Assembly (NCBI GenBank): GCA_963768025.1
Contig: CAVYGM010000008.1
Coordinates: 1 to 64,000 of the forward strand
Reading direction: 5' to 3'
Length of the DNA: 64,000 nt
From: CAVYGM01 sp963768025
GTDB lineage: Bacteria > Bacteroidota > Bacteroidia > Cytophagales > Spirosomataceae
Notes under the pieces: model-generated
The model's database searches: none
Seen by the model: the letters and a program-made list of their open reading frames with translations, nothing else
Told to the model about the DNA's origin: nothing
In this document: piece by piece, positions 17,746 to 28,678 of the stretch
Layout: each line of letters begins with the position of its first letter
Numbering within the stretch: position 1 is the first letter of the stretch
Translations under genes and position numbers: made by a program

Positions 17746-18388
17746 ATGCCAAAGTCCAGAAGCGTAGCTCCATCTCTCAGTGATCCTACCCTACAAATCC
17801 AAAAACAGCAGGAGTGCTTGCTCTGGCAATCGTTTCGGGAGGGGGATAGCTACGCCTTTGAACAATTACTGAAACAGTACTACCCACTGCTGCTGAACTA
17901 CGGCAATCGCCTTTCGAAAGACCGGGAGTTTGTCAAAGACTGCCTTCATGATCTGTTTGTAGAGCTCTGGAACCGAAAAGAGAAACTGGATACGATTGAG
18001 AATCTGAAACCTTATTTGCTTTTGTCCTTCCGCCGGAAACTACTCCGGGAAACCAAAAAAGATCAAATGGTTCAGGGAAGCGAACGAAGTAACGGACGAC
18101 TACGCCCTGGAAGTCCAGTTTACCATCGAGTCGTACCTGATTTCGAAGGAGGTGCAGCACGAGTCTTTGAAAAGATTGAAGAGTAACATTGAAAAGCTGA
18201 CCAAAAGGCAGCGGGAGGTGATCTATCTGCGCTTTTACCAGGAACTGGACTACGACGAGATCGCCGGGATCATGGAAATCAACTACCATTCGGTGGTAAA
18301 CCTGATTTACGAAGCGCTGCGCATGCTGCGTAAAAACTGGTTTCTCGCTTTGCTGGGAGCAGTGTTGAGTTTTGCCTCATTACCGTAA
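17746..18388 (+). CDS. ECF RNA polymerase sigma-70 factor, FecI-like Bacteroidota type (frameshifted; about 213 aa)
   Basis: Region 2 reads SYAFEQLLKQYYPLLLNYGN and DCLHDLFVELWNRKEKLDTI. Region 4 reads LTKRQREVIYLRFYQELDYDEI and NYHSVVNLIYEALRMLRKNW. The two parts are in different frames, joining near 18090 (VTDDYALEVQFTIESYLISK bridges them). This type is controlled by the anti-sigma FecR protein encoded 61 bp downstream and signals through an STN-containing SusC, also downstream. It probably directs transcription of the 19.7-26.2 kb uptake genes. The upstream region is AT-rich, but I found no exact TAnnTTTG box. Confidence 0.85.
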
Positions 18389-18449
18389 ACCTCCACCTCA
18401 ACTCTCTATCGCTTTCAGAAAGTAGTAGAGATTTCATGAACTGACTAGT

Positions 18450-19532
18450 ATGAAAAATTACGATACATACCAGGTAGAGGACTTCTTCCAGGATATTTAT
18501 TTCCGAAAATGGGTGCTGGAAGAGTTGTCTTCGGAGGATACCTTCTGGTCCGACTGGCAGGCGTCTCACCCCCGGCAACTCGCTACCCTGGAAGAGGCAA
18601 GGGCCTTGATCCTGGCCTTCCAATGCGAGGAAATCCCTGCCGACCGGGAGGAGGTGAGTGCGGCCATCACGGCCATTCTGTCCGAGGTAGGGCCGGGGAA
18701 GCAGGTGGCGCTGTACCAAACTACCTGGTTCAGGCTGTGCGCTTCGGTGGTGCTGGCCCTGGGTTTGTTTGCCTGGGGCAGAAATGAGCTGACGCCAACG
18801 CCGAAGGGTACCTCTCCCGAAATAGCCCACACCCTACCTGCCGGTACTGGTACCTTGCCGAACGTACGCACCAACCGAAGCAAAAATTTTCAGAGGCTGG
18901 TGCTGCAGGATGGTAGCAGGGTACTACTTGATACGGCCAGTACCATCCAGGTCAGTGACGATTTTGGTCAGAACAAACGGGAGGTTTTTCTGACGGGAAG
19001 CGCTGAGTTTGACGTAGTAAGAAATCCACAGAAGCCCTTTCTGGTGCACACGGGCGAGCTGGTTACCAAGGTACTGGGTACTAGCTTCCAGATCAGGGCC
19101 TATACCGGAGATACCGACGTACACGTGGCCGTAAAAACGGGAAAGGTGACCGTCTATAAAAACAAGAAAACACCTTTCAATGCCCTTTCGGAGGAGATGA
19201 TTCTGACCCCCAACCAGCAGGCCGTATACGTCAAATCCGACCATACCCTGATCAAGACCATTGTCCGGGACCCGATTCAGGTACACAAGCCGGTGAAGTT
19301 TCAGAACTTTGAGTACAACGAAGCCCCTATTCCGCAGGTGCTGACCGACCTGGAAGAGGTATACGGGGTCAAAATATTTTTTGACGAACAAGTGATAAAC
19401 GACTGTAATCTTACGGCCCGGCTCACGAACGAACCACTCTTTGAGAAGCTAACCATGATTTGCGAGACGATACAGGCCAGCTATGAAGTGATTGACGGGC
19501 AGATTGTCATCAGCGGAGGAAGATGTAATTAG
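18450..19532 (+). CDS. FecR-family anti-sigma factor
   Basis: A 360-residue single-pass protein. Residues 1-90 are the cytoplasmic sigma-binding part. A membrane helix WFRLCASVVLALGLFAW lies at about 91-107. The FecR periplasmic domain follows (FQRLVLQDGSRVLLDTASTI to DVHVAVKTGKVTVY). The C-terminal ~75 residues (FQNFEYNEAPIPQVLTDLEE to IQASYEVIDGQIVISGG) are the DUF4974 domain, which contacts the STN domain of the partner transporter. The frame is intact. Its position between the sigma factor and STN-SusC genes makes the partnership clear. Confidence 0.92.
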   Translation: MKNYDTYQVEDFFQDIYFRKWVLEELSSEDTFWSDWQASHPRQLATLEEARALILAFQCEEIPADREEVSAAITAILSEVGPGKQVALYQTTWFRLCASVVLALGLFAWGRNELTPTPKGTSPEIAHTLPAGTGTLPNVRTNRSKNFQRLVLQDGSRVLLDTASTIQVSDDFGQNKREVFLTGSAEFDVVRNPQKPFLVHTGELVTKVLGTSFQIRAYTGDTDVHVAVKTGKVTVYKNKKTPFNALSEEMILTPNQQAVYVKSDHTLIKTIVRDPIQVHKPVKFQNFEYNEAPIPQVLTDLEEVYGVKIFFDEQVINDCNLTARLTNEPLFEKLTMICETIQASYEVIDGQIVISGGRCN

Positions 19533-19714
19533 GTATACAGTCGGTGCCGGAAGAGCATGTTCTGGCTACCCGACGCATAAAAAAAGGCCGGTAGTGCTAC
19601 GAACACGACCGACCCTGTTGTCCCGGGTTGATGTGGGCCATCAGACCGGGTTGTTTCTGCCCAACGTTTCTCAGTGTTAACACAAAAACAGCTGCGGCGC
19701 AGCCAATCAAATCT

Positions 19715-22700
19715 ATGGAAAAACCTCTAGAACCCAAAGATCTGCTAATCAGAATCATGAGAATCTCCATCTTGCAACTAGTACTGGCGGCCCTGTTTGT
19801 CAGCGTCTCCTACGCCACCGAGGTATCGGGACAGGAGCTGCTGGAAAAGAAGGTCAGCCTGCGCGTGGAGGACAAATCGCTTAAAGCTATTCTTACGCGC
19901 ATTGAGGCGGCCGCTGAGGTCAGCTTTATTTATAGCCCCAAAGCCACGCAGGCGGAGCGACGCACCTCACTGGATGTAAAAGATAAGCCCCTGGGGGAAG
20001 TGCTGGAAAAATTGCTCGCCCCGCTGGACATTCAGTACCGGCAGGTGGGTAGTCAGATTGTGCTGAGTCCCAAAGCCCCTTCGCAGTCGTCAGCGATTCC
20101 CGACGCGGCCGACAACCCTATCCGCGTGGAGCTGGTAGATCGAACTGTAACCGGGAAAGTCACGGACGAGAGTGGTGGAGGGTTGCCGGGTGTGAGCATT
20201 GTGGTGAAAGGTACGCAACGCGGCACCGTCACCAACGAGCAGGGTACGTATAGCCTTTCTGTACCCGAGAAATCGCCCAACGGAGGGCCGGTAACACTCA
20301 TTTACTCCTTTGTAGGGTACCTGTCGCAGGAGATGGCCGTGGGCAATCAGTCTTCCATAAACATTACCCTTGCTACGGATACCAAGTCGCTGGAAGAAGT
20401 GGTGGTGGTAGGCTACGGTACCCAGCGGAAAAGCGACCTGACGGGCTCGGTCACCTCGGTGGAAGAGAAGGACTTTACCCAGGGCGTCAACAACTCCGCC
20501 TTGCAACTGCTTAATGGCAAGGCCTCCGGGGTGCAGATCAGCCAGTCGAGCTCGGCCCCCGGTGGCGGCATTGCCATCCGGATTCGCGGAGCTGGGTCCA
20601 TCAACAGTAGCAACGAAGCGCTGATTGTCATCGACGGATTGCCCGGAGCTACGGCTACTTCCATCAGCCCCGATGACATCGAATCCATTCAGATTTTGAA
20701 AGACGCCTCCGCCGCGGCCATCTACGGCTCGCGGGCGGCCAATGGTGTAGTTTTGATTACTACCAAAAAAGGCAAGCAGGGTACTCCTAAGGTCAATTAC
20801 AGCGCCTACGTGGGCGTACAAACCGTAGCCAAACGGATGGATATGCTCACTACCCAGCAGTACATGAACGTGCTGAATGACCTGTCGGTAGAGCAGGGCG
20901 GGCAGCCCAAATTCTCTCAGCAGCAAATCACTACTATTGGCGAGGGGACTGACTGGCAGAACCAGATATTTCGTAAGGCGATCGCCCAAAACCACCAGTT
21001 ATCCTTTTCGGGGGGCTCGGATAAGTCTAACTACTACATGGGTATCAACTACCTGAATCAGGACGGAGTTGTGAAAGGGTCGGGATTGACAAAGTATAAT
21101 ATCCGGCTGAACTACCAGGTAACGCCCACCGATAAATTCAAAGTAACGCTTAACCTCAACACCAACCGTACTACCAACCAGAACATTCTGACGACCAACT
21201 CCGGCAACGAGAACGCGGGGCCTATCAACACTGCCTTGCAGTTTGACCCTACCATTTCTTCCGAAAAAGACGAGTCGGGCCGTTACCAGTTCAATCCCGT
21301 TATTTCGCTGGAAAACCCACTGGCGCTGATCAACGGTGTGAATCAGAACTATATCAATAACCGTACTTTTGGTACCCTGGCCGCAGACTACACTATCCTG
21401 AAAGGCTGGACTACTACCCTACGCCTCGGGGGCGATATCGCCAACGACCGCAGCGACCGCTACATCAGTACCATCACGCAGCGGGGCCTGGCTTCGGGCG
21501 GAAACGGAGATGTAAACTCGGGCGAAGACACCCACTGGATATCGGAGCTTTTTACTACCTACAACCGTACCTTCAATGACATTCACCAGCTTTCGGTGTT
21601 GGGAGGAGCTACCCTCGAACAATTCAACAGCCAGTTTGTGGGAGCCTCGTCGATTGGGTTTCTCTCCGACGCCAGCCTGACCAACCTGCTGCAAAGTGGC
21701 GACGGCGACCGCGGCGATAATGTCAGCAGCGGTCGCTCGACCAACAAGCTGAACTCCTACCTGGGAAGGGTCAACTATACCCTGAAAGACAAGTACCTGC
21801 TGACGGCCTCCATCCGGGCCGACGGTACCTCCCGCTTTTCGGATAAAAACAAGTTCGCTGTGTTCCCGTCCTTTGCCCTCGGGTGGCGCTTGTCCGAAGA
21901 GCCGTTTATCCAGCAGTCCAATATCTTCAGCGACCTGAAACTCCGGGTCAGCTACGGACAAAGTGGCAACCAGGCGATTGGTAACTTCGAAACCCTGCAG
22001 ACCTTCATTGCCGGCGGACGGGCGGTGCTGGGCGGCGGCCTGGTACAGGGCGTAGAGCCCGCCCGGATTCCGAATCCTGACCTTCGCTGGGAAACCACCG
22101 AAGAGTTTGACCTGGGTTTGGATTTCGGCATTGTCAAAGGGCGTATCAGTGGTTCGCTGGAATACTACATCAAAACGACCCGCGATCAGCTATTCAACAA
22201 GCCCCTGCCTACTACCTCCGGCTTTCAGAACATCCGGGTCAACTTCGGGCAGGTACGGAACCAGGGCATGGACCTGATGCTCACTACCCGCAACCTGATC
22301 AATGCCTTCAAATGGAATACGAATTTTACTTTCTCAACGCTCAAAAACGAGGTAGTTGAACTCCCTGACTTCATATCGCAGGTGATCACGGGGGGAGTTG
22401 GCTTCACCAACAGCTACTCCATTGTACGCGAAGGGTCGCCGATGCGTTCCTTTTATGGCTACGCGGTGGAAGGGATTTTCCAATCTGCGGATCAGATTGC
22501 CAAGTCCGCTCAGCCCAACGCCAAGCCGGGTCACCCCATCTTCACCGATCAGAACAACGACGGGAAAATTGACCCCAACGACCGGGTGATTCTGGGTAGC
22601 CCATTTCCAAAACTGATGTTTGGCCTGGACAACTACCTTTTCCTACAAGGGCTTTGATCTGAATGTACTCTTTACGGCCGTGCAGGGGATCAGTGCCCTG

Positions 22701-23102
22701 GACAACAACATTGTGGAGTCGCTGTACCCCATCAACTTCGACCGCAACCGGATTGCCGAGCACTACCTGGACCGCTGGACGCCCGCGAATCCCGATGCCA
22801 AATATCCATCGGGTCTCAACCCCAGCTCCTACGGCGGAGCTTTGGCCGTTAACTCGCTCACGGTAACTGATGCATCGTTTGTCCGCCTGAAAGTAATTAC
22901 TCTTTCTTACGGCATTCCTTTGGTGAATAAAAAAATCCGCTCCGCTTCATTGTACGTAGCGGCCGATAATGTGTTTACTATCACGAAGTTTCTGGGCTTT
23001 GATCCCGACGCCAATGCCTCCGGTACGGGTATCGAGCGGGCCAGCTACAACAGCTACCCCCTCAACCGTACCATCCGTTTTGGTGTCAATGTAGGCTTCT
23101 AA
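19715..23102 (+). CDS. SusC/RagA-family TonB-linked outer membrane transporter with N-terminal STN domain (frameshifted near the C-terminus)
   Basis: The start chosen is ATG at 19715 (MEKPLEPKDLLIRIMR); the open frame begins earlier but that extension is not signal-like. Domains in order: signal peptide to about residue 40; STN signalling domain (VSLRVEDKSLKAILTRIEAA, about 45-115); carboxypeptidase-regulatory-like domain (VTGKVTDESGGGLPGVSIVV, about 145-230); TonB plug (VVVVGYGTQRKSDLTGSV, NEALIVIDGLPG, DASAAAIYGSRAANGVVLIT); and a beta barrel ending NRTIRFGVNVGF. One indel near 22640 separates the last ~155 residues. The STN domain implies cargo-induced signalling through the FecR protein upstream. 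It imports, with the SusD lipoprotein encoded next, an oligosaccharide that is probably sulfated. Confidence 0.9.
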
Positions 23103-23121
23103 TTTTAACCCTGACCTGATC

Positions 23122-24576
23122 ATGAAAAACATACAAAAGCTTTCCTTAGTAGTAGCCCTGGCTGGCAGCATGCTCATCCCGATGGGATGCGAGGACTATC
23201 TGGCCGAAGACGTATATACGCAGTACGCCCCGCAAGATTTTCTGCAAAGCGAAGACGGAATCAAGAAGGTACTCATTGGCGCGTACAGCCGTTTGCAGGT
23301 AAACGGGGGCATGCGCGAAGACCAGTTTACGCTTTCGGAATTCCCAACGGATATGACCCTGGAAAGCGGGGGGCAGTTTGAGAAAGATGCCCTCCCCTTC
23401 ATGAATTTCCAATGGGATGCTTCATCGGGCTTTCTGCGATCCATTTGGGTGCAGATGTACGTGGCCGTGCGGAACGCCAATGTGCTCCTGGAAAACATCG
23501 ATAACGTAACGTCCATTCCCCCAGCCCGACTGGCCCAGTACAAAGCCGAGGCGCAGTTTATCCGGGCGGAAGCGTTTGCGCACTTGTACCGGTATTTTGG
23601 CCCCGTGCCGCTGGTACTTACCACCAGCACGGACGACCTGCAACCGACCCGGCCTACCGATAGCGAATTTGTAAATTTCGTGTCGACCGAACTCGCCGCC
23701 GCCGCCAAAGATCTACCCTTGAAGCAGGATCTGTACGGCAAAGCCGACAAGGGAACGGGCCTGGCGGTATTGACGAAGTTTTATCTCAATACGAAGCAAT
23801 GGCAGAAAGCCGCTGATGCCGCCAAAGAGGTAATGGACCTGAACAAGTACAAGCTGTTCCCCGAGATCGAAAACCTGTTTGCGGTGCAGAATGAACTCAA
23901 CGACGAATTTATCTACGTTTACCCCTGCCTGGCGCAGGGCCCCGGCAATGTGTATATGCCCCACGCGTTTCCGCCCAACTACCCCATCCAGAACAACTGG
24001 ATCAACTACGGCGCGCAGTTCCGGACGTACACGAGCTTTTACAAAACCTTCGATCCAGCAGACCGGCGACTGAGAATGATCATTACGGAGTATACCGATA
24101 CCAAGGGTGTAAAACTGAAACTACTGGAAGATGCCACCGGTAAGCCGCTGGATAACGCCAGGAGCTTTAAATACACCCCCGACCCTAACGCCATTTCGCA
24201 GAACAACGGCAACGACATCCCGGTGATTCGCTACGCGGATATCCTGCTCAGCCGCGCCGAGGCGCTGAACGAAGTACAGGGGCCAAACCAGGAATCGATC
24301 ACGCTCATCAATCAGGTGAGAACAAGAGCGGGCGTAAAGCCGTTGGTGTTGGCTGATTTTACCACCAAAGAAGCCTTGCGAACCCACCTGCTGAAAGAGC
24401 GGGGCTGGGAATTCTTCTCGGAAGGCAAGCGACGCGAGGACATGATCCGGATGGGTACCTTTATTTCCAATGCCAAAGCACGGGGCAAAAATGCTCAGCC
24501 GTTCCATGTGCTGTACCCCTTACCGCAGGCCGAGATTGAGGCCAATCCCAACCTGAAACAGAACGAAGGGTACTGA
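23122..24576 (+). CDS. SusD/RagB-family nutrient-binding lipoprotein
   Basis: A 484-residue lipoprotein with lipobox IPMGC (Cys23), so it is anchored in the outer membrane and exposed on the surface above SusC. Family marks are the early LAEDVYTQYAPQDF, AYSRLQVNGGMRE, the TPR-like IRAEAFAHLYRYFGPVPLVL, and the C-terminal IPVIRYADILLSRAEALNEV and LLKERGWEFFSEGKRREDMIR. The frame is intact and 19 bp separate it from susC. It captures the glycan and closes over the barrel mouth. Confidence 0.93.
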   Translation: MKNIQKLSLVVALAGSMLIPMGCEDYLAEDVYTQYAPQDFLQSEDGIKKVLIGAYSRLQVNGGMREDQFTLSEFPTDMTLESGGQFEKDALPFMNFQWDASSGFLRSIWVQMYVAVRNANVLLENIDNVTSIPPARLAQYKAEAQFIRAEAFAHLYRYFGPVPLVLTTSTDDLQPTRPTDSEFVNFVSTELAAAAKDLPLKQDLYGKADKGTGLAVLTKFYLNTKQWQKAADAAKEVMDLNKYKLFPEIENLFAVQNELNDEFIYVYPCLAQGPGNVYMPHAFPPNYPIQNNWINYGAQFRTYTSFYKTFDPADRRLRMIITEYTDTKGVKLKLLEDATGKPLDNARSFKYTPDPNAISQNNGNDIPVIRYADILLSRAEALNEVQGPNQESITLINQVRTRAGVKPLVLADFTTKEALRTHLLKERGWEFFSEGKRREDMIRMGTFISNAKARGKNAQPFHVLYPLPQAEIEANPNLKQNEGY

Positions 24577-24651
24577 TAGCCGGTGGGCGGTAGCAACCAG
24601 TAAAGGAAGCCCACAACTTTCTTTGCTTTTTGCACTACCTGAATCTTTGAC

Positions 24652-26179
24652 ATGAATAAAGCCCAACGAATGAATATGCCTAAATTCCTTAAACCAATCC
24701 GGGATTGCTGGCCTGAGCTTATCCGCCTGCCTACTTATGCTTGCGATGAGCTGGCCAGTACCCGGAAAGTCGCAGCCCAAGGCCAAATCCCCCAATATCC
24801 TCTTCATTCTCGTCGACGACCTGGGCTGGACGGACATCGGAGCGTTTGGGAGTACCTTTTACGAAACCCCCAACGTGGATGCCCTGACGGCCAAGGGCAT
24901 GAAGTTCACCAATGCTTACGCGGCCTGTCCGGTCTGCTCACCCACCCGGGCCAGCATCATGACCGGCAAGTACCCCGCCCGCATGAGTACGACGGATTGG
25001 TTTGGGGCACCGCAGCCTACCAATGTCGAAAAGCACTGGACCAAAGACCGCCCGCTACTCCCGGCGTCGTACGAAGAAAACATGGCCCTGAGCGAAACTA
25101 CCCTGGCCGAGGCCCTCAAAAGCAATGGCTACAAGACGTTCTTTGCCGGCAAGTGGCACCTGGGCGAAACCGAAGAGTTCTGGCCCGAGTAGCAGGGTTT
25201 TGATATCAACAAAGGCGGCTACTCGTCGGGGTCTCCCCGCGGCGGGCACTATTTTACGCCCTACGCCAACCCTCGCCTGGAAGATGGCCCTCCCGGCGAA
25301 AACCTGACCAACCGACTGGCCGATGAGACCATTTCGTTTATCAAAAGCAACAAAAACGAGCCTTTCCTGGCCTACCTGTCTTTTTACTCGGTGCATACGC
25401 CCCTCGGCGCGCCGCAGGAGTTGATCGACAAGTACGAGGCCAAAAAGAAAAAAATGGCCCTGGAAGATCAGTGGGGTACCGAAGGCGAGCGCAAAGTACG
25501 GCTCACGCAGTGCTTGCCCGTGTACGGCGCCATGGTGGAATCCATGGACCGGGCGGTGGGGAAGGTACTTTCCGCTCTGAAAGAAAACGGCCTGGATCAG
25601 GAAACCATCGTGGTGTTCATGTCGGACAATGGCGGACTGTCTACCTCCGAGGGGCACCCTACCTCCAACCTGCCCCTGCGGGCCGGCAAGGGCTGGCTGT
25701 ACGAAGGCGGCATCCGCGAGCCGATGGTAATCTACTGGCCCAAGGTGATGAAGAAAGGAAAGGTAAGCGATCAGGTGGTAACGAGTACGGACTTCTACCC
25801 CACGCTGCTGGAAATGGCGGGCCTACCCACCCAGCCCAATCAGCACCTGGACGGCAAAAGCCTGGTACCCGTGCTGAAAGGCAAGAAAGTAAATCGCGGA
25901 CCGGTGTACTGGCACTACCCGCACTACGGCAATCAGGGCGGATCGCCCGGCTCGGCCGTGCGCGATGGCGACTGGAAGCTGATCGAATGGTTTGAGGAAG
26001 GCCGGGAATTGGAGCTGTACAACCTGAAAGCCGACATCGGCGAAAAGAACAACCTGGCCGCGAAGTACCCCGATAAGGTGAAGGAAATGCACGCGATGCT
26101 GAAAAACTGGCGGGCAGAGGTAGGGGCCCGGATGCCTTCTAAAAATCCGGCGGCGAAGGCTTCGGCTTCTGGTAGGTAA
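24652..26179 (+). CDS. Type I sulfatase (formylglycine-dependent), with an in-frame TAG and an early frameshift
   Basis: The catalytic region reads PNILFILVDDLGWTDIGAFG (metal-binding DD) and CPVCSPTRASIMTGKYPAR, where Cys of CSPTR is the residue converted to formylglycine. Then come FFAGKWHLGE, an SDNGGLSTSEGHPTSN calcium region, and GGIREPMVIYWP. The coding frame starts in another frame at 24652 (MNKAQRMNMPKFLKP); a base change near 24715 restores a signal peptide (LSACLLMLAMSWPV). At 25190-25192 a TAG interrupts FWPE-QGFDINKGG in the same frame; translation continues normally beyond it to 26179. It follows susD by 75 bp and probably desulfates the imported glycan. A glycan sulfate ester rather than an aryl sulfate is inferred from context. 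Confidence 0.8.
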
Positions 26180-26227
26180 TTAGGGATTAGGTTGTTAGGG
26201 ATTAGGTCATCAGAAATGTATGATTAG

Positions 26228-26265
26228 CCAGGATAGGGGTGGAAGATAAATAACCCTTATCCTGG
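26228..26265 (+). terminator. Hairpin downstream of the sulfatase gene
   Basis: CCAGGATAGGGGT (26228-26240) pairs with ACCCTTATCCTGG (26253-26265) with one G-T pair. It lies 48 bp after the sulfatase stop and probably ends the SusCD/sulfatase transcript. A tandem TTAGGGATTAGG repeat sits between stop and hairpin. Its stem resembles the terminators at 29573 and 32981. Confidence 0.6.
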
Positions 26266-26308
26266 TTTGCTGCTACCTAACAACCGAAAAATATGCTTCT
26301 TTTTCTTG

Positions 26309-26336
26309 GGCTAACCCCAATTTATGATTGGGTGTT
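26309..26336 (+). repeat. REP-like element, half copy C
   Basis: GCTAACCCCAATTTATGATTGGGTGTTG keeps the first hairpin (ACCCCAAT/ATTGGGT) of the REP-like family but lacks the second. It sits between the sulfatase terminator and the AT-rich GHKL operon, in the same orientation as the full copy at 29431 on the operon's other side. Confidence 0.55.
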
Positions 26337-26424
26337 GTATGTACTCTCGTTCTTAACCGGGACGCAGAGTCGCGATTTAGAATTCGTCACCGATTACAGT
26401 GAGGCTCCAAATTTCTTTAATTTA

Positions 26425-28302
26425 CTACCTAACATCTACTTCTTCCATCTTTTTGAGATAAACCGAAGCAAATTTTCCCCAGTCTTCTCTCAATATTCCA
26501 AACTGATCGTCTGGATCATTGCTTTGGTTTTCAGCTTTAGCATACGCAAAGAGTAGTAAATCAATACCATTAGCAGCATTTTTAAGCGTACTAATTACAC
26601 TGTAAGGCAAGCTGTCATCTTGTGCTGCATATTTCAAAGGAAGATATACCTTTTTGATAAAAGGATGATTGCTATTTAAATATACTACAACTGTATTTGT
26701 TAGATGCCTTATGTCGATTAAGCCTTTTCCAGGCCAAGAACGTTCAACAGCTATAATTGGTAACTGTTTAGCTTTTGCTGCAAAGGCTTCCTGCTCTTTC
26801 GGATCTATAATTCCTTCCTCTTCTGCTATTTTTTTCAATTCATTGTGTTCTTCTGCTGGTGATACTGTGGAACCAGCTGGGCCTTTAGGTAAGGTATTAT
26901 CGACTTCCTTAACACTGTCTTGGGTATTAGTTCTTCCTCCGCTAAAATCTCCACCTTCACTGGGTTGAACCCCCTCAACCTTAGCAGTAACTTTCCAGAA
27001 CTCTCTAATTTCTTCCCTGGCACCTTTAATTGGTTTCTTTAACACCTCCCTGATTTTGTCCCGTAATTTATCAACAGGCTCAGCCCCTCTTTTAACATGA
27101 CGCACTTGGAAGTATTCGTCTAAATATGCAGGAAATGATATCGTAATAGCAATGTATCGATCAATGGGCTGAATTCCATTAGGAAATAGCTTAGGTACAA
27201 TACTATAATTAATCTCTCTTTTTTGTCTTTAAAAAACTTATTTTTCCTTCATTGTCAACAATGTTTAAGCTACGAAGGTATCCATCTCCTCTCCGGAATA
27301 AATTCTCGCCTCCAAATCCTTCTTTCAATCTTACAATTTTGGGAGCCAAATAAACACTCCAAAACACTTTATGACCATCAATTGTAAATTCACCGATTTC
27401 AATTTCTGTTCCTTTAAAAGAAGTATCTACATTAAGCTTTTTATATATAGAGTTGAGCTCCTCTTTTTCCTCTTTACTCTTATTATCGATGATCTTTTCT
27501 TTGTGGTTATTTGGAATTTGAAAAGCGGGATCATACGGGAGTAGCGGAGAACTTTGGTTATCACCTATAAATAATTTCAACCCGCTATCTATATACTCTC
27601 TAAAAGCGCGAGCAAGAAACTTCGATAGGTCTGAGAACTTCTGGTCAATATTTTCGGCGTAGGATTTCCGTTCATTGAACCTATCTAGTTTTTCAATTAT
27701 AAACAATGTTCCATTGGAATATTGCCTTCCATTAGAGTCTTTCATTAAGTCTGAATATTCCCCAGGAAAGCTATCACACTCTTCTACCGTATACTCTTGC
27801 TGTTCGCCGCTGATAATCTCATCTAAATCAAAATATGTCTTATAAATTTTGCCTTCGGTATTAGGTTCTGCATGTATCCAGGTTTCTTTTCCATCTTCGT
27901 TAATATACTGCTCGGCTTGTAAATATCTAGGTTTTGAATAAGCAGTCAGTCTTTTGGCTTGATTTAAGGTGGCTAGTTTGAAGCCAACTCCATACTTACC
28001 AATCCCACTTCTATCATTGAGCCTAGTACCGAATCCTATTGTAAGACAATGAGGTAAAAGCTGAGGAACTATACCATTTCCATTATCTGAAATACCAATT
28101 GATGTTGCTTTTCGTTGAGTAGCTTTTTTCCCTCCTGCTCAACTATCCAATTAACTCTAAATTCGCTAGCAGCTGCCTGAATAGAATTATCACAATACTC
28201 TCCTATTGTGTCTTCAAAAGTGAATCCGCTGTCCCGAAAGCTATTTAGAGCCGTTTCAGCTTTAATTAGCTGAGCCTTGTTTGTATTTATTACTGTTTCC
28301 AT
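26425..28302 (-). pseudogene. GHKL/Hsp90-like (MORC-type) ATPase (frameshifted; about 625 aa)
   Basis: The N-terminal ~75 residues end in the N-box IGEYCDNSIQA (Mg/ATP Glu-Asp-Asn). After a -1 shift at an A6 run (28124-28129) the frame continues SIGISDNGNGIVPQLL (G1 box) and SGIGKYGVGFKLATLN (G2 box). A transducer-like region follows (NGTLFIIEKLDRF, VFWSVYLAPKIVRL). A second shift, +1 at another A6 run near 27220, leads to EINYSIVPKLFPNGIQ and a C-terminal domain with VVVYLNSNHPFIKKVYLPL and GIDLLLFAYAKAE. This matches standalone Hsp90-like ATP-binding proteins related to MutL and MORC, which recur in predicted restriction or defence operons. It overlaps the GIY-YIG gene by 13 bp and is the last gene of three. 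Homopolymer indels may be sequencing errors; the first also forms an A AAA AAG heptamer in phase. Confidence 0.75.
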
Positions 28303-28676
28303 ATTTTTATGATTGGATACAACTCATTATAAATTTTATCTAGATCTTGTGCCGGGTAGGCAGGAAAGATTTTGTTTAACTTTGGTAAGAACTTACGATA
28401 TAGTCGTTTTTCAAGTACATAAGCATGCATAGGACCTTTGCAAGGGAAGTAGCAAAAATGTGATGCTTCACCTCTGTGATTATGATTGCTGAGCCTTCTT
28501 TTTAAATTAAAATCACTTCGACCTATATAAATCACAGCATCGCATGTGGTTGGGACACGATCAAATAATATGTAGACACCACTAATACCCTCAGGTATCA
28601 ACGCAAGAAAAGCGTTATTATATGGGAGAGGCTTTGCCCTTAGCTTGACAAAGTCCTCAAATGAGAACTTGTCCAT
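28290..28676 (-). CDS. GIY-YIG nuclease-like protein (128 aa)
   Basis: The core begins SGVYILFDRVPTTCDAVIYIGRSDFNLKRRLSNHN: the GVY and YIG strands with the spacing and following Arg helix (K/R-RL) expected of GIY-YIG endonucleases. A later ALEKRLYRKFLPKLN-type helix (VLEKRLYRKFLP) supplies the usual catalytic Glu region. It has no DNA-binding extension. The start follows the upstream gene's stop by 2 bp, and its 3' end overlaps the GHKL ATPase gene by 13 bp, so the three products are made together. A single-domain nuclease next to a GHKL ATPase suggests a two-component DNA-processing or restriction unit; this is inference. The frame is intact. Confidence 0.7.
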   Translation of the reverse strand: MDKFSFEDFVKLRAKPLPYNNAFLALIPEGISGVYILFDRVPTTCDAVIYIGRSDFNLKRRLSNHNHRGEASHFCYFPCKGPMHAYVLEKRLYRKFLPKLNKIFPAYPAQDLDKIYNELYPIIKIWKQ

Positions 28677-28678
28677 CG

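Noticed and set aside
26293..26556. Plus-strand open frame of 87 codons with hydrophobic stretches
   Set aside because: It starts inside the REP-like half element and runs antisense to the GHKL ATPase C-terminus.
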